Assembly (NCBI GenBank): GCA_047967505.1
Contig: CM106540.1
Length of the DNA stretch: 64,000 nucleotides
Direction: 5' to 3' (one strand)
DNA from: Dipteris shenzhenensis
Taxonomy: Eukaryota > Polypodiophyta > Polypodiopsida > Gleicheniales
The position numbers were made by a program, and so were the translations under genes. The notes under the pieces were generated by a model. It searched no databases. It saw only the letters and a list, made by a program, of their open reading frames with translations, and had not been told where the DNA came from. Positions within the stretch are counted from its first letter, which is position 1. Each line of letters opens with the position of its first letter. This document shows positions 21,436-32,529 of this stretch, piece by piece.

Positions 21436-22217
21436 ACTCCCTTTGTTGCTACCTTGTCCTGGAGCCAGCCTTGTGGTTGCTGTGTGACTGTCCTGTCGAC
21501 AGCCATGTCTATGGGCTCAGATGCCCAGGACACCTTCTGTTGAAGCTGAAACTATGGAATGCGGCAGCCCTTCTTGTAGGCTGTAAGGAGGTCAGAATAA
21601 TTATACAGAAAATCCTCTTCAAGTCATGGTGCTCTGTGGTAGCCCCAATGCTTGAAGCTTACTCATACAAGCGCTTGTGATTGCCTATACCTTTCTTTGC
21701 GGATGACGTAAAATCTGCTTGGTCCCAACCACCTGTCTCATGGATACATCTTGGGCAGCCTCACATGTGCTACCACTGGAAATGCCAGGCCCACATAAGC
21801 TTGAGCAAAGACACATGGGAAACTGGATGCTAGGTCCGTGTCTCAGTAACTGCAACTTCATGGACACATCATTGATAACTTATGTTATTTGAAAGGGTCC
21901 AAAGTTGTGATGCGAAAGTTGCCGACAGTTCTTCCCAATCTGTTTGAGGGTCTTTGATTGCCTCCATGATCTCCTCATAAGCCTCTATTATGCAATTTGC
22001 TTCATACACCTTCTTTGATGTCCTAGTGAGAAGCGGCTTCAGAGGGAGTCCTACCCACACTATTGTTCAGGATCCCCTGCACCAACAAAAGGTATTGCTC
22101 CCAGCAAGACTATACATAGTGCAACATGACACTTCAATACATCGAAGGCCAACTAGTGATAAGTGTTGGTTTGGCCATTGGATTGAGGATGAAAGCTGCT
22201 GGAAAAGTCATCGGATA
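21436..22217. other. Spacer, possibly end of a Gypsy remnant
   Basis: No motif is clear. The minus-strand frame at 21869-22060 follows the integrase fragment on the same strand and could be its decayed continuation, but I see no conserved residue to support that. Confidence 0.35.
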
Positions 22218-22901
22218 CTACCAACAGAGAAACAACATTGCTGTGTCCTGTGCATTGCTCATGCCTTTGCATGGGATCAATATGACAAAATTGCTAAACC
22301 TGTCCACAATGGTCAGGCGCACAACCCACAGCAGTGGAATGTCTGTGACAATCTGCTCAAAGGGCCGATTTGGAATCTCATGCAGTAAACCAGCAGGCGA
22401 CATCTAATGAGGAACCTTGACTTTCTGGCACTACTGAAAATGAGTGACATGTTCATTGGCATCGCTGCAAAGATGTGGCCAGAAAAAATCTTTCAAGTTT
22501 TTCTAGAGTGCCATGAAAACCACTGGGGACAGGAATCATGCAGCAAGGCTGGATGAAACTAAGAAAGCACACAGAGGCACTCTTTGTAGATTAACCAACC
22601 ATCATGAATTTAGTAATCAATGGGATGATATTCCAACTTTACTTTGTACCAAGTGTCTAGAAGTTTGGACTCACCAGGCTCGGAAAAGATCAAGATATAA
22701 GCAAACACAAATACTGCTCTGCCAAAGAGGTTCTTGAATATCCATAATTTTATAGAACAGCGTTAGTGCACTTGTGAAACTAAAGGGCATGATGACAAGC
22801 TCGTATTGAGCTTTCTCTATGTGGAAAGCTTCCTTGTGGATATCCAATTCATGAAGCTGCATTTGATGGTACCCACTCCTTAAAGAAAAGTTGGAGAACA
22901 T
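22218..22901 (-). pseudogene. Ty3/Gypsy RT and integrase fragments, internally deleted
   Basis: At 22901-22671 the minus strand gives the RT palm: MFSNFSLRSGYHQMQLHELD then YELVIMPFSFTSALTLFYKIM. In motif A the catalytic aspartate of the usual LDLRSGYHQ is serine. At 22403-22218 it gives the start of the integrase core: GLLHEIPNRPFEQIVTDIP and VDRFSNFVILIPCKGMSNAQ, with the first catalytic aspartate (TDIP) kept. Only about 270 bases separate the two, so motif C, RNase H and the integrase zinc domain have been deleted or scrambled. It belongs to a different Gypsy lineage from the element at 1.7-8.3 kb. Confidence 0.8.
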
Positions 22902-23049
22902 CTTGGCTCCCCTCCACTATCTGCCATTGCTTTGCTTGGTCACTGTGGTCTGAGCATTATTTGATTGTGTTGACAAGGTGATTCTTTGAATCACTAGAGT
23001 CGATGGGAAGGTACTCAAAACTATTGATCAAAGTATGATGAAGTTCCAT

Positions 23050-24560
23050 AAATAATGATATCTCTATAGAGTATTAACCTTCTTTTGACTGATCATACAA
23101 TTTGTATGCTTTGGATTCTTATGAATAACCTGTGAAGACACACTTGATCAAGTTTACATCTAAAACATGTGCATAAGCTAGAGAGCCAAATATATGAAGA
23201 CACACTTGATGGATTTGACATCAAGTTTACATCTAAAACATGTGCATAAGCTAGAGAGCCAAATATGTCGATCAATTTCAAGCTTAATTCTTATGAAAAC
23301 TAGCAGGTCTTAGTTTTCTCTTCATCAAGACTACATCTTGTTGATTTTGCAATGACTGTGTTTTACCCTTTTGCTACTCCATTTTGCCCTTTTGCTTTGG
23401 AGAGTGTATTTGCATGTAAATTTTCTTTTCATCAAGCATACATATTACAGATTTTGCAATGACTTTGTTTTTCCTTTTTGCTACTCCATTCTGCTTTAGA
23501 GTGTATTTGCATGTGAATTGTCTTTTAATCCCAAAAAACATCAAATTTGACTTGTATTCTCCTCCATTATCATTGTGGAGGATTTTAATGTCTTTGAATG
23601 CATTGCGAGTAGCTGTTTTTTGTTTCAAGATATTTATCCCAGTGTTTCTAAATAAGGTAAGTATTATGTTCTATTCAATGACACATAGAAGCATAATCCC
23701 ACATGTTAGAGTGAATAATTTAAAAGATGTATGAGCTCCTAGACCATGACGTAAAAAATGATTGCCTATTCTACAAGCATGATTCACAGACATCTTTCAA
23801 AAAACAAATGCATGGAGGACCTTGCACCATGTTTGATCTTTTCAATGAAGCTAGGCTATTAAAGGGACCTGTTGTCCAAACCTCTTATGCCACATTATGT
23901 TGCAACATGCATCGTGATTCTAATGATGAGCAACAATTGCTCTCTAAATTAGAGCTACTAATGAAAGCTTGAACAATTTGCCAATCTTGGCACCTTTCGT
24001 AATGATAGAACTAGGATTGTTAATCTTCTTAACTTTGCATCCATCTATATATGGAATTCATGTCATTGTCATCCATTCAATGGAAAGAAGATTTTGTGCC
24101 TTGTTTGGAACATAGAAAGAACCTCCAATGCTTCTAACAATACCTATATGACTATACACTGTTATGTTGCAAATTCCTTCAATTTTATGAGGTGTGTTAT
24201 CAACCATAATCACATTCTCTTTGGCATTTGTATTCGTAAGTAATTCTAAAAATCAATCTTGTTTAAGAGTCATGTAATTGCTTGCACCTCAATCAAACCA
24301 CCAACTATTTTCATCTGGTTGATTTTGATCAATTGGTTTTTCTATAATGGCATACTGAGAAATGAGAACCTTGTGATGGACTTGCTTGTGAAGTATCCTC
24401 ATACTGTTCATTAGCATAATATATAGACGATCTATGTCGATTGCCTTGAGCAGCCCTGGTGACCATTTCAAGGAATATGATTCTAGTTATATTCTTTCCA
24501 TTGAAGTAATTCTTTAAAGCTTTCCATGCATCACGACTGACTTCTTGTTTCTAATAATTG
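23050..24560 (-). pseudogene. Ty1/Copia gag-protease-integrase remnant
   Basis: Read from right to left: gag end (SRDAWKALKNYFNGKNITRI near 24530), a polar linker, pre-integrase sequence, then integrase at 23628-23374 with LHNDNGGEYKSNLMFFGIKR, YTLKQNGVAKRKNKVI and SVICMLDEKK. The post-integrase stretch FGSLAYAHVLDVNL follows at 23281-23093. The motif DNGGEY holds the second catalytic aspartate, and the glutamate expected in GVAERKN is lysine (GVAKRKN). Stops and two local duplications (23134-23275 and about 23300-23510) break it up. No LTR was seen. Confidence 0.8.
23134..23275. repeat. 62-bp tandem duplication within the Copia remnant
   Basis: GAAGACACACTTGAT followed by CAAGTTTACATCTAAAACAT and GTGCATAAGCTAGAGAGCCA occurs at 23134 and again from 23196. 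The second copy has a short extra GGATTTGACAT segment. This is a local duplication within dead coding sequence. Confidence 0.9.
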
Positions 24561-24892
24561 GAATGATGATGTTTTAGACATTGAAGATAAGATTGTGTTT
24601 TTTCATCCTGCTCATTCTATTATTTAGTAAGCAATTGAAGGCACTTATGTTGCATTAGTGGGAAACAGAATCTCTCTTGATTGTTTGCTATCAATGGTGA
24701 TTACCATAGCTATTATCACCCAATTTACCATTCTATGTCAAATTGTGAACTTTGCATATTAATACATAACAATTGTAAAAGACCACAAATGGTGCCTTTA
24801 TCTTTCAAACACTGTAAACTCTTGGGAGAGAAAGATACAATTTGAAAAACATTTGAAAATTGTTAAAATTTAACCAAAATATGTGGCCAAAT

Positions 24893-24980
24893 GTGCCGAA
24901 AGAGTGATCGAATTTGCTACAAGGGTCATAGTGGCTATAGTGCCGAAAGAGTGATCAAATTTGTTACAAGGATCATAGTG
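24893..24980. repeat. 48-bp tandem repeat beside the CACTA remnant
   Basis: Two copies of TGCCGAAAGAGTGATCNAAT plus TTGCTACAAGGGTCATAGTG start at 24893 and 24941. CACTA elements carry short subterminal repeats that bind their transposase. Position at the 3' side of the minus-strand CACTA gene fits that role, but no CACTA terminus was located here. Confidence 0.7.
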
Positions 24981-25339
24981 TGTCAAAATGTCTATAAAAA
25001 ATAGCCAAAGTGGCTTCACAAGGATGTCTTTGTGATACGGAACAAGTTAGTGAACTTTTCATTGAAATTAACAAAAATAGAGCCCACCTTTCTTCCTCTA
25101 TTATTCTATTTTTTTTTTCCTTTTTTTCCCCTAATTTTATCCTAAGTTATCCACCTTTCTCCATTACAATGTCATTATTGCCACCTTCTTCCTGGCCCAT
25201 ATCATCATCTTCATCTGGCATCTCCGTGTCCACATCCCTATCTTCAAAAATTTGTTGGCTTAGAGGAGCAACTTGGACCATGTACCATCATCTTGGGTTA
25301 GAACGATCCAGATGAAAAACCACCTAGGTTCAAGATGCA

Positions 25340-28300
25340 AATGAAATGCCATCAATTATATTAATTTGTGCTTAAGTATGTATATGACATCTACTAATAA
25401 TTCTTTGAAAATAAAGGCATTAGCTTTTAATCAATCCATTAGTATATACCTATCACAATGCTCGGGAAGAACAAAAGTATCGCTTTCATCGGTCCAAGGT
25501 CTGGTGGAGTCAATGGCAAAGAAACCACTGCTGCCTCTCTTGATTGTAGTATTTTGCCATTCTAGATAGTACTAAACCATTTAACATCAAGAATGAAAAT
25601 ACTAAATTTTCTAAAATCAACTTCATAGATGTCACATATGGTCCCACAATAATCTAACTACAAGGAGAGAAGATTGGTATCATTTGTGACTCTCCTTGAA
25701 TCGTTGATGCGTTCCACACGAAAATGCCGTCATATGCCATAATGCACTATAATTTTTGTATCACAAAATAACATCATTGAAAAAATGAGAATGCATTTTG
25801 TAGCAATTGTGACCATAAATACCCACATTAAGTAGGAAGGTAAGAAACTTACACTGAGTGCAAGCTCCCACTCTTGATCGGTTATTATCTCTCCATCATC
25901 TTCGTCTTTACAAAGAGCTTCTTGTAGCCAATCACGTGACATGTGTCTAGAGAGAAGAGCAAGGTTCGATGGATATGCTGGTGCTCGCATGTGCATGACT
26001 CTACATCTCCTCCTCTCATTCATTCTTTCTGATTTGACCTCTTCATATCTCTCAATCCATTTTTGCATCTCAGGACTATTGAGGAAACAAAACTTGTTGA
26101 ATTTTACCCTTTTTTCTTCGCGTATCTTTATTTCAACCCTTTTCCTTGGGGAAGCTTGGCAACAATACGATCATCATCCTTGATATTCCAAGCGTGTGTC
26201 ATATCGGGATCCATGGATGTAAGAAACTCTATGATATATGCTAATGACTCTTGTACAAGCCATCCGTCTTCCATGCTTGCTTTGAATCTAGCCCTCTTTG
26301 CCTTACAAGTCTCTTTAAAGTTTTCACAAACCATTCAAGGAAAAACATCCAATGACAATGAATTATTCCTACAATGGCGACCTCATCAATGACATGTACA
26401 AGCAATTGCACTTGAGTCATCATAATGCTTGATGGAAAGTGCCTCTCAAGCAAGCACACAGCTTCGATGGAGTCCACCTTAGCCTCCTCAATGCTCAATA
26501 AATAGATCTCTTTTTTAGTGATCCACCTATTTTGACATGGACTTGTAAGATTCAAAATTTTATACCGATCATTTAAAATTGAATGAGATATAATCAAGGT
26601 GATATGATAGTAAGCATACCTCACAATGGCATTAATCTTGTAGATATCTTTTCTAGCATCTTTTGATAAGCATCATTTCAATGTAATTGGGAGGATAAAC
26701 TACCCAAGCAACAAAGGAGTTATCACAATGCATCACAATCATAGTTACACTAAAGTATCACAATCTTAGTTCTAGTAAGCATTCAAGCTAGCACATAGAA
26801 TACATGTAAGACCTTGTGCCCATCATGGGACTTGAGGCCACTAAGATTATTATCCTTTGTAAACGATCCTCTCAAGCAACTCATGTGTCTTGTCGGTGTC
26901 CAAAAAGAGGCAATGTTAGCCTTGACCATTGCCTCCTCTCTCTTGGAAAGGATCCATGTTGCCTTTAAGACAACAATTCTAGGAGCGCACCCCTCTTGGG
27001 TTCTAGAACCACGCTCTTGGGTTCTATGAGCATGCTCTTGATGCCACAAGTGAGGCATCTACCCATCTCGTGCAAGTCTTTTTGCACTCCTCTTATGTCT
27101 TTGTCACCAACTAAGTGTGCCAAAATAGAAGCCCCCACATTCTTGAAGATCTGCATGGGATCCAAGAGATGATTGATTTGTAACTCACCCCAATATGGAA
27201 GGTCATGAAAGATTGATAGCCTATCCATACCATGAGGAGGAACCTCTCCATTCTCACTCTAAGACCGAATCCAGTCACTTACCTTCCTATGGGCTAGTGG
27301 TGGATCAAGTTAGCCTTCACGTGTAGATGGTCAAGCAGAAGGTATTGAGCATGACCTTCATAAACCATTTTCCTCATATGTTTGGAGTGTCATGCATTCA
27401 AACTAGGACCACAAAAGCATGGCACCCTTGTATTTTAAGTCCTACATGCATGCACAAAAAGGTTAGACATGCATAGATCACAAAAAGTATCATTAGGCAT
27501 GCACAAGCACATACCTAGGTCCCCATATTCTAGATAGTCATACATCATCCACATCAAAATTCCCCAATAGAAATTTTTGTGGCATGCCTCAGAGCTCAAG
27601 AAACATCAAAGACACATGTTCGGTGTGGAGCTCCTCGATCAAGGATGCCATGTACATGTCCATATTCTTGTCCTTGTACTTCCCTAGCACAAGTAGGGCA
27701 AGCATGAGGTGTCCCTTATTTATTGTTAGCCATGGTGGGATATGGTAATTCACCAAGACTATGGGCCATGTTGACCAAGACCTTGAGCGTAACCCGAAAG
27801 GGTTCATGACGTCCATCGTGAGCCCAAGATGTAAGTTGCATGGCCCTTGCAAAGTCCTGTCACATGTTGTCTGTGTGCTTCCAAGCAGCACAATCTACAG
27901 AAATCCTCACAGTGTTATCGATGGAACAGTGTGTAGCATGCCATGTCATTACTTGTGCTATGGACTTGCATCTGAGCATGTGTTATATTCTGACAATGAT
28001 GGAAAATTATCTCAAGATCTTTACTAGGATCTTCTCACCCAACAAGTCTCATCTATAATGCTCTGCTCGACACTTTGGATAATTAACCAGATCTCCATAG
28101 TCATGATGAAACAAAAGATAATCATTAGGGAAATGGTGGATGGTGTCATAATTGATCCCAACCATTGTCAACAACTTCCTTGCTCATCTCTGGAATCGGG
28201 CCTGGTATTTGGGGTAGGAAATATCTTCTTAAGCAACCTATTGCAATTTACATATCCAAGGAACCTTAAGAATGAGATACTAATTAAAACAATTAGGAAC

Positions 28301-28690
28301 GAGATACTAAGAATGAGGAGCTTTAAAAATTTTAAGATTTCAAACATGATTTGCACTAACCTCATCAAGGCTAAGACACTTGTGTATGACCAGCCATACT
28401 TCACTTGCAAATTCAAGATCGAGAGGCAAGCTCATAGTTTTGTCATCCTGGCACCATCATACAAGGGTGTTGATGCCAAATCTTCCATCATGGTCTCACG
28501 CTTAGACAACACACCCCCATATGATGTTGTGTCTCCAAAAATAGAATCTATCATGTTCGTCAAACCCTCGTCGTCATTTAGAGAATCATCTAGCCCCAAG
28601 TGAGGTGGTGGTGCATGTGCTCCCTCGTTGCTCTCCGCATCCTGTATAATGATTGGGTGCAAATACAAGGTAGTGTGTGCAATATGCACG
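25340..28690 (-). pseudogene. CACTA (En/Spm) TNP2-type transposase, decayed
   Basis: This is a long transposase remnant read right to left. N-terminal part, 28690-28170: LTNMIDSIFGD and LASTPLYDGARMTKL. Next, to about 27895: GINYDTIHHFPNDYLLFHHD. Transposase_21 core, 27891-27592: MDVMNPFGLRSRSWSTWPIV, YHIPPWL and DMYMASLIEEL. Then 27228-26965 (IFHDLPYWGELQINHLLDPM) and 27058-26783 (LSGLKSHDGHKVLH). DUF4218, 26624-26241: FPSSIMMTQVQLLVHVIDEV and HCHWMFFLEWFVKTLK. Then WLVQESLAYIIEFLT near 26270 and WLQEALCKDEDDGEIIT near 25910. DUF4216, 25720-25480: CDIYEVDFRKFSIFILDVKW, SSGFFAIDS, VLPEHCDRY. Frames change several times and there are many stops, some possibly at introns. The protein would have cut and pasted CACTA elements. 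Termini were not found. Confidence 0.88.
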
Positions 28691-29195
28691 TAATATAAAT
28701 CATGAACTCAAATACCAATACGCATGTAAGATAAATCACGAACTCAAATACCATTAACTTATCAATGATCCACTAACATGATGACCAACATTTGGTATTG
28801 GCGATGCCTCTCCATACACCTACAAGTGGTGCATGACGATATAGCACTGATGACGAACCTACATCATGGAGACAATATGCCCCAATGTGATATCGTGTCT
28901 CCAAAAATAAAATCCATCATGTTTGTCAAACCCTCGTCCTCATCTAGAGAATCATCTAGCTCCACGTGAGGTGGTGGTGCATGTTCTCCCTCGCTGCTCT
29001 CCTCATCCTATATAATGATTTGGTGCAAATACAAGGTAGTGTGTGCAATACGCAGGTAATATAAATCACGAACTCAAATACCACTAACTTATCAATGATC
29101 CACTAGCATGATGACCAACATTTGGTATTGGCAATGCCTCTCCATACACCTACAAGTGGTGCATGATGATATAGCACTGATGACAAACCTATCAT
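28505..29195. repeat. Direct duplication of ~350 bp at the 5' side of the CACTA gene
   Basis: Copy 1 is about 28505-28865 and copy 2 about 28870-29195. They share GTGTCTCCAAAAATA, GTCAAACCCTCGTC, GTGAGGTGGTGGTGCATG and CCAACATTTGGTATTGGC. The offset changes from 366 to 330 bases because copy 1 carries an extra internal 36-bp repeat (AACTCAAATACCA region near 28700-28750). Copy 1 overlaps the N-terminal transposase codons. Confidence 0.9.
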
Positions 29196-29589
29196 TTGCG
29201 ATGCATATAAGGACAAGGCAATCACTCATTAAGCCACTCCATGCTCCCAGGTCTGATTCGCTTTCACTTTTTTTCTCCACCTGAACACATCCAAAACCAT
29301 CACATAAAGCCAGGTCAAAGCCCAAAAAAAATCACAAATTGCCTAAAACTGCCAAAACCCTAAATCCTAAACCCTCATCAAAATGCCAAGTCAAAGTTCA
29401 AAAATTTTACAAATTGCTCAAACTCCCAAAACCCAAAATCCTGAACTCCTAAAACTCCTAAAACCCCCAAATTGTCATGTTTTGTCAGTATAGCCGTCAG
29501 TATTTACCAATAGTTATACCATCACTTTTTGTCTTTAATTTACTGATGCAAATACCATTGGTTATACCGATGGTTTCCTAGCCAAAGCC
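29196..29589. other. Spacer at the presumed 5' side of the CACTA element
   Basis: No gene seen. It contains GCCGTCAGTATTTACC and ATACCGATGGTTTCC phrases that resemble the subterminal repeats of CACTA elements, and a short CCCTAAA-like stretch. No CACTA terminus could be placed. Confidence 0.35.
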
Positions 29590-31430
29590 ATGCGACCTCC
29601 CCTCCTACGATGCCATTCACGTTCTTTCCTATTCTTGATCCCTCCTTGCTTTCCGCCTGCTTTCCACTTTCCATCCCCCCTCCCTTCCTATAAGCAACTC
29701 TCCCTCCCCCCTCCCACCTCTCCATCCTCTCTACCATCAATCTCCATCTCCACCTCCAAGTGTTGCAGCAACTCCTCTCCCTTTTCCTGCAAAGTAAGTT
29801 ATTCTTTCATCTCCATCTCTCTATTTCAAGTTCTCTTTCTTTTGATATTGTTTCTCTACCTTCCCTAGTCTTCTCTCATGTTTTCCTCTCACTTTCCCTT
29901 ATGTTTCCCTCTGCCTTTCCTCTGCCTTTCCCTCTGCCTTTCCTTTGCTTTTCCTCAAAACCATGAAAGATAGGAACCATGAAAGAGATGTTTTACCTCT
30001 TGTTTTCTTGCTTTCCTTTAGTTTGGAGCTTCTCCTTGGTCTCCTCTCGGTTCCTTTGCTTTGTTGCACCTTCAAACTCTTGGTTTCACTCACTAGTTTT
30101 CCTAAAAATGGTACTTTTGCTCTCTTTTGTAGGCAGAAACCCTAAAACCTTCGTATGAGACTCCGAGATTGTGTTTGTTTCTTGACCCTTATCTCCTATT
30201 CACTCTTTTCTCCTTCTTCTCCTCCTTTTTCTTCTCCTCTTCTCCGCCTCCTCTTATACTCTCTTTATCCTCTCTTCTACTCTATTCTACTCTCTTGTCC
30301 TCTCTTCTACTCTCTCTTCCCCTTCTACTTTTCTAGCCTCTTTCTCCCCTCTTTTACCTCTTTCTTTCTACTCTTTTATTTCTCCTCTTCCTATCTTATA
30401 CTCTCTTCCTCTGTTATACTCTCCTCTTCCCATGTTTTGAGTAAACTCCTTTCTGCTTCTCTTTTCTCTTCTTTCCTTCCCGCTTCTCTTTTTGCTTCTA
30501 CTGCTTCCCTCTTCTCTTTCTTGTACTTCTTCTACTTTTCTGCTTATATTCGTTCTTCTTTCTTTCTCTTTTCTTCTTCTGTTCTACTCCTCTTTTCTAT
30601 TCTCTTATACTTTTCTACTTTCTATGCTTTCTTCTTTCTTCTTCCTCTCCTCTCTTATTCTTTCTCCTCTTTCCCTCTCTTCTTCTTATCTCTCTTTTCC
30701 TCTCTTTTTTCTCTTTTTCCTCTCTCTTTTCCCTCTCTTTTTTCTCTTTCCTTTCTTCTTCTCTTCTTCTCTTCTTCTCTCTTTTCCCTTTCTTCTTCTC
30801 TTTCCCTCTGTTCTTCTTCTTCTTCTCTTCTTCTATTTCTCTTCTACTTCCCTCTTCTTCTTATTCTACTCCTTCCCTCTCCTCTTTCCCCTCTCTTTCT
30901 TCTACTTTTCATTCTTTTCTTCTCGCTTAGTCTTTCCCTCTCTTTACTTCCCCTTTCTTCTCCCTCTCTTATTCTCTTCTCCTCTTTTCCCCTTTCTTGC
31001 CTCTCTTTCTCTTTCTCCTTCCTCTTTTTCTCTCTTACTCTCTCCTCTTTTTCTCTGTTATTATCTTCCACTCTTTCCTCTTCTTTCCTTTAAATTTCCT
31101 CTGTTTTCCCCTCTTTCCTTTGCCTTCCCCTTCTTTCTTTTCTCCTTCCCTCTTCTTTTTCCCCATTCCGTCTTCTATTTTCTTCTTCTTCTTGTTCTTC
31201 TTCTTCTCTTTTCTCCTTCCTTTTTCTCATCCTCTTCTTCTTCTTCTTCTATTCTTCTCTTCTTCTACTTCTCTTCCACTTCCCTCTTCTTCTCTTTCCT
31301 CTTCCTCTTATCCTACTCCTTCCCTCTTCTCTTCTACTTCTCTACTATCTATTCTTTATTCTACTCTCTTCTTTCTACTCTTTCTTTCCACTTCTTCTAC
31401 TTCTTTCCATGTTTTGAGTAATCTCCTTTG
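29590..31430. repeat. Polypyrimidine tract, about 1.8 kb
   Basis: The plus strand is overwhelmingly C and T, most extremely from about 30190 to 31430, where runs of CTT, CTC, TTC and TCC units are interrupted mainly by single A residues. Because stop codons need purines, it gives two overlapping open frames of over 300 codons (30155-31093 and 30492-31421). Their Ser/Leu/Phe-only composition marks them as artefacts. Mirror-symmetric polypyrimidine DNA can form intramolecular triplexes. Confidence 0.92.
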
Positions 31431-32529
31431 ATTATAAAGATGATAATTTCCTTTCCATGTTAAAAATTTGATGGTTTTTCATGGTGAGTTGCATATTGGA
31501 AACTGAGAAAATCATGCTTTGGTTGAGCTAAAATACTTCCTTTGAGATATGAGGTCTTTGTTAGTCATAAGGATTCCCTAATAAGTTCTTTTTTGGCCAA
31601 TCTTAGCCATTATATACTCATTTGTGTGATGATCCTATTGTGTTTAAGTGTAGGCCACAAGCTACTAGCCCAATTTTGTTTTTTGTTACTTTTTTATGGC
31701 TGGTCTGACCAACCACGTAATAAAATTGGCATTGTTTTAACCAAAAGAAGAGGACCTTTCTTGCCCCTTGACTTAGCTGCATCCCCAAGGAGTATAGCAT
31801 TCCAGCTAATGGGTTCTCCTTTAACTATCTTAAGCACTTTCCCATGCTTCTTGCATGGGAGTAAGTTAAGAAATGGTGGAATATGCCCTCCTTACGTCCT
31901 AGGCATTTCTTGCATCTCCCTTCTCCTTTGCCTATCCTTTCCCCTCTGATGTTTGTTTAGACTACCTTATGTAAGATAAGCCAAAGTAGAGTACATATTT
32001 TCAATAGGAAAAATGGGGTCTCAAAAGGGCCTCCTAAGGAATGAAATAGGAGAGGATTAGCATGGTAATGAAAGAGTCTTGTGGGTCCCAAGGAGACCTA
32101 ACCTCCCCTTACCTAGGTGGGTTAAATTGGACACACCACTACTCACCATTACATATCAACCAAGGGGTTTACTATGTAAAAGCACCATATAGCACATGGG
32201 TGTAAGCAGGTGAATGTGCTATGTTATTTATGCTTGCAAGCACATTTCAAGAGGTGGTGTAACATGCATACAAGTCAGCCCTTTAGTTATTTTACACGTA
32301 TTTGTATTTTCCAATAACAAGCCATTTGAATGATGATGAGTGGCACGTGAAGTATAATGGAAGACGAGCCATGGGTGGTGGGAATGAGTACTTCGAATGC
32401 TGTGTCTGACAAAGTTTTTGTGTGAAGAAACCATGAAGTGAGCGAGAACCAGAGAGCAATTAGAGTGCAAGAGGAAAAGCATAGAGCCACTACCTTCAAG
32501 CCTATTTACAAAAGAGGAGAGGGTAAACA
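31431..32529. other. Spacer without recognised gene
   Basis: No coding feature was recognised. The open frames at 31542-31949 and 32228-32499 (minus) lack conserved motifs. The nearest identified sequence is the 5'-truncated LINE to the right. Confidence 0.4.

Noticed and set aside
22126-22407. Plus-strand frame with GLAIGLRMKAAGKVIGYYQ, faintly like an EMC8/MPN-type protein
   Set aside because: The similarity is a few residues long. The opposite strand gives a clear Gypsy integrase over the same bases, so this is most likely a shadow.
29345-29380. CCCTAAA-like motifs, possible interstitial telomere
   Set aside because: Only one or two imperfect units are present within AC-rich sequence; no array.
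30155-31421. Two open frames of 312 and 309 codons (30155-31093, 30492-31421)
   Set aside because: They overlap in different frames and contain almost only Ser, Leu, Phe, Pro and Tyr. They arise because a polypyrimidine tract cannot form stop codons.
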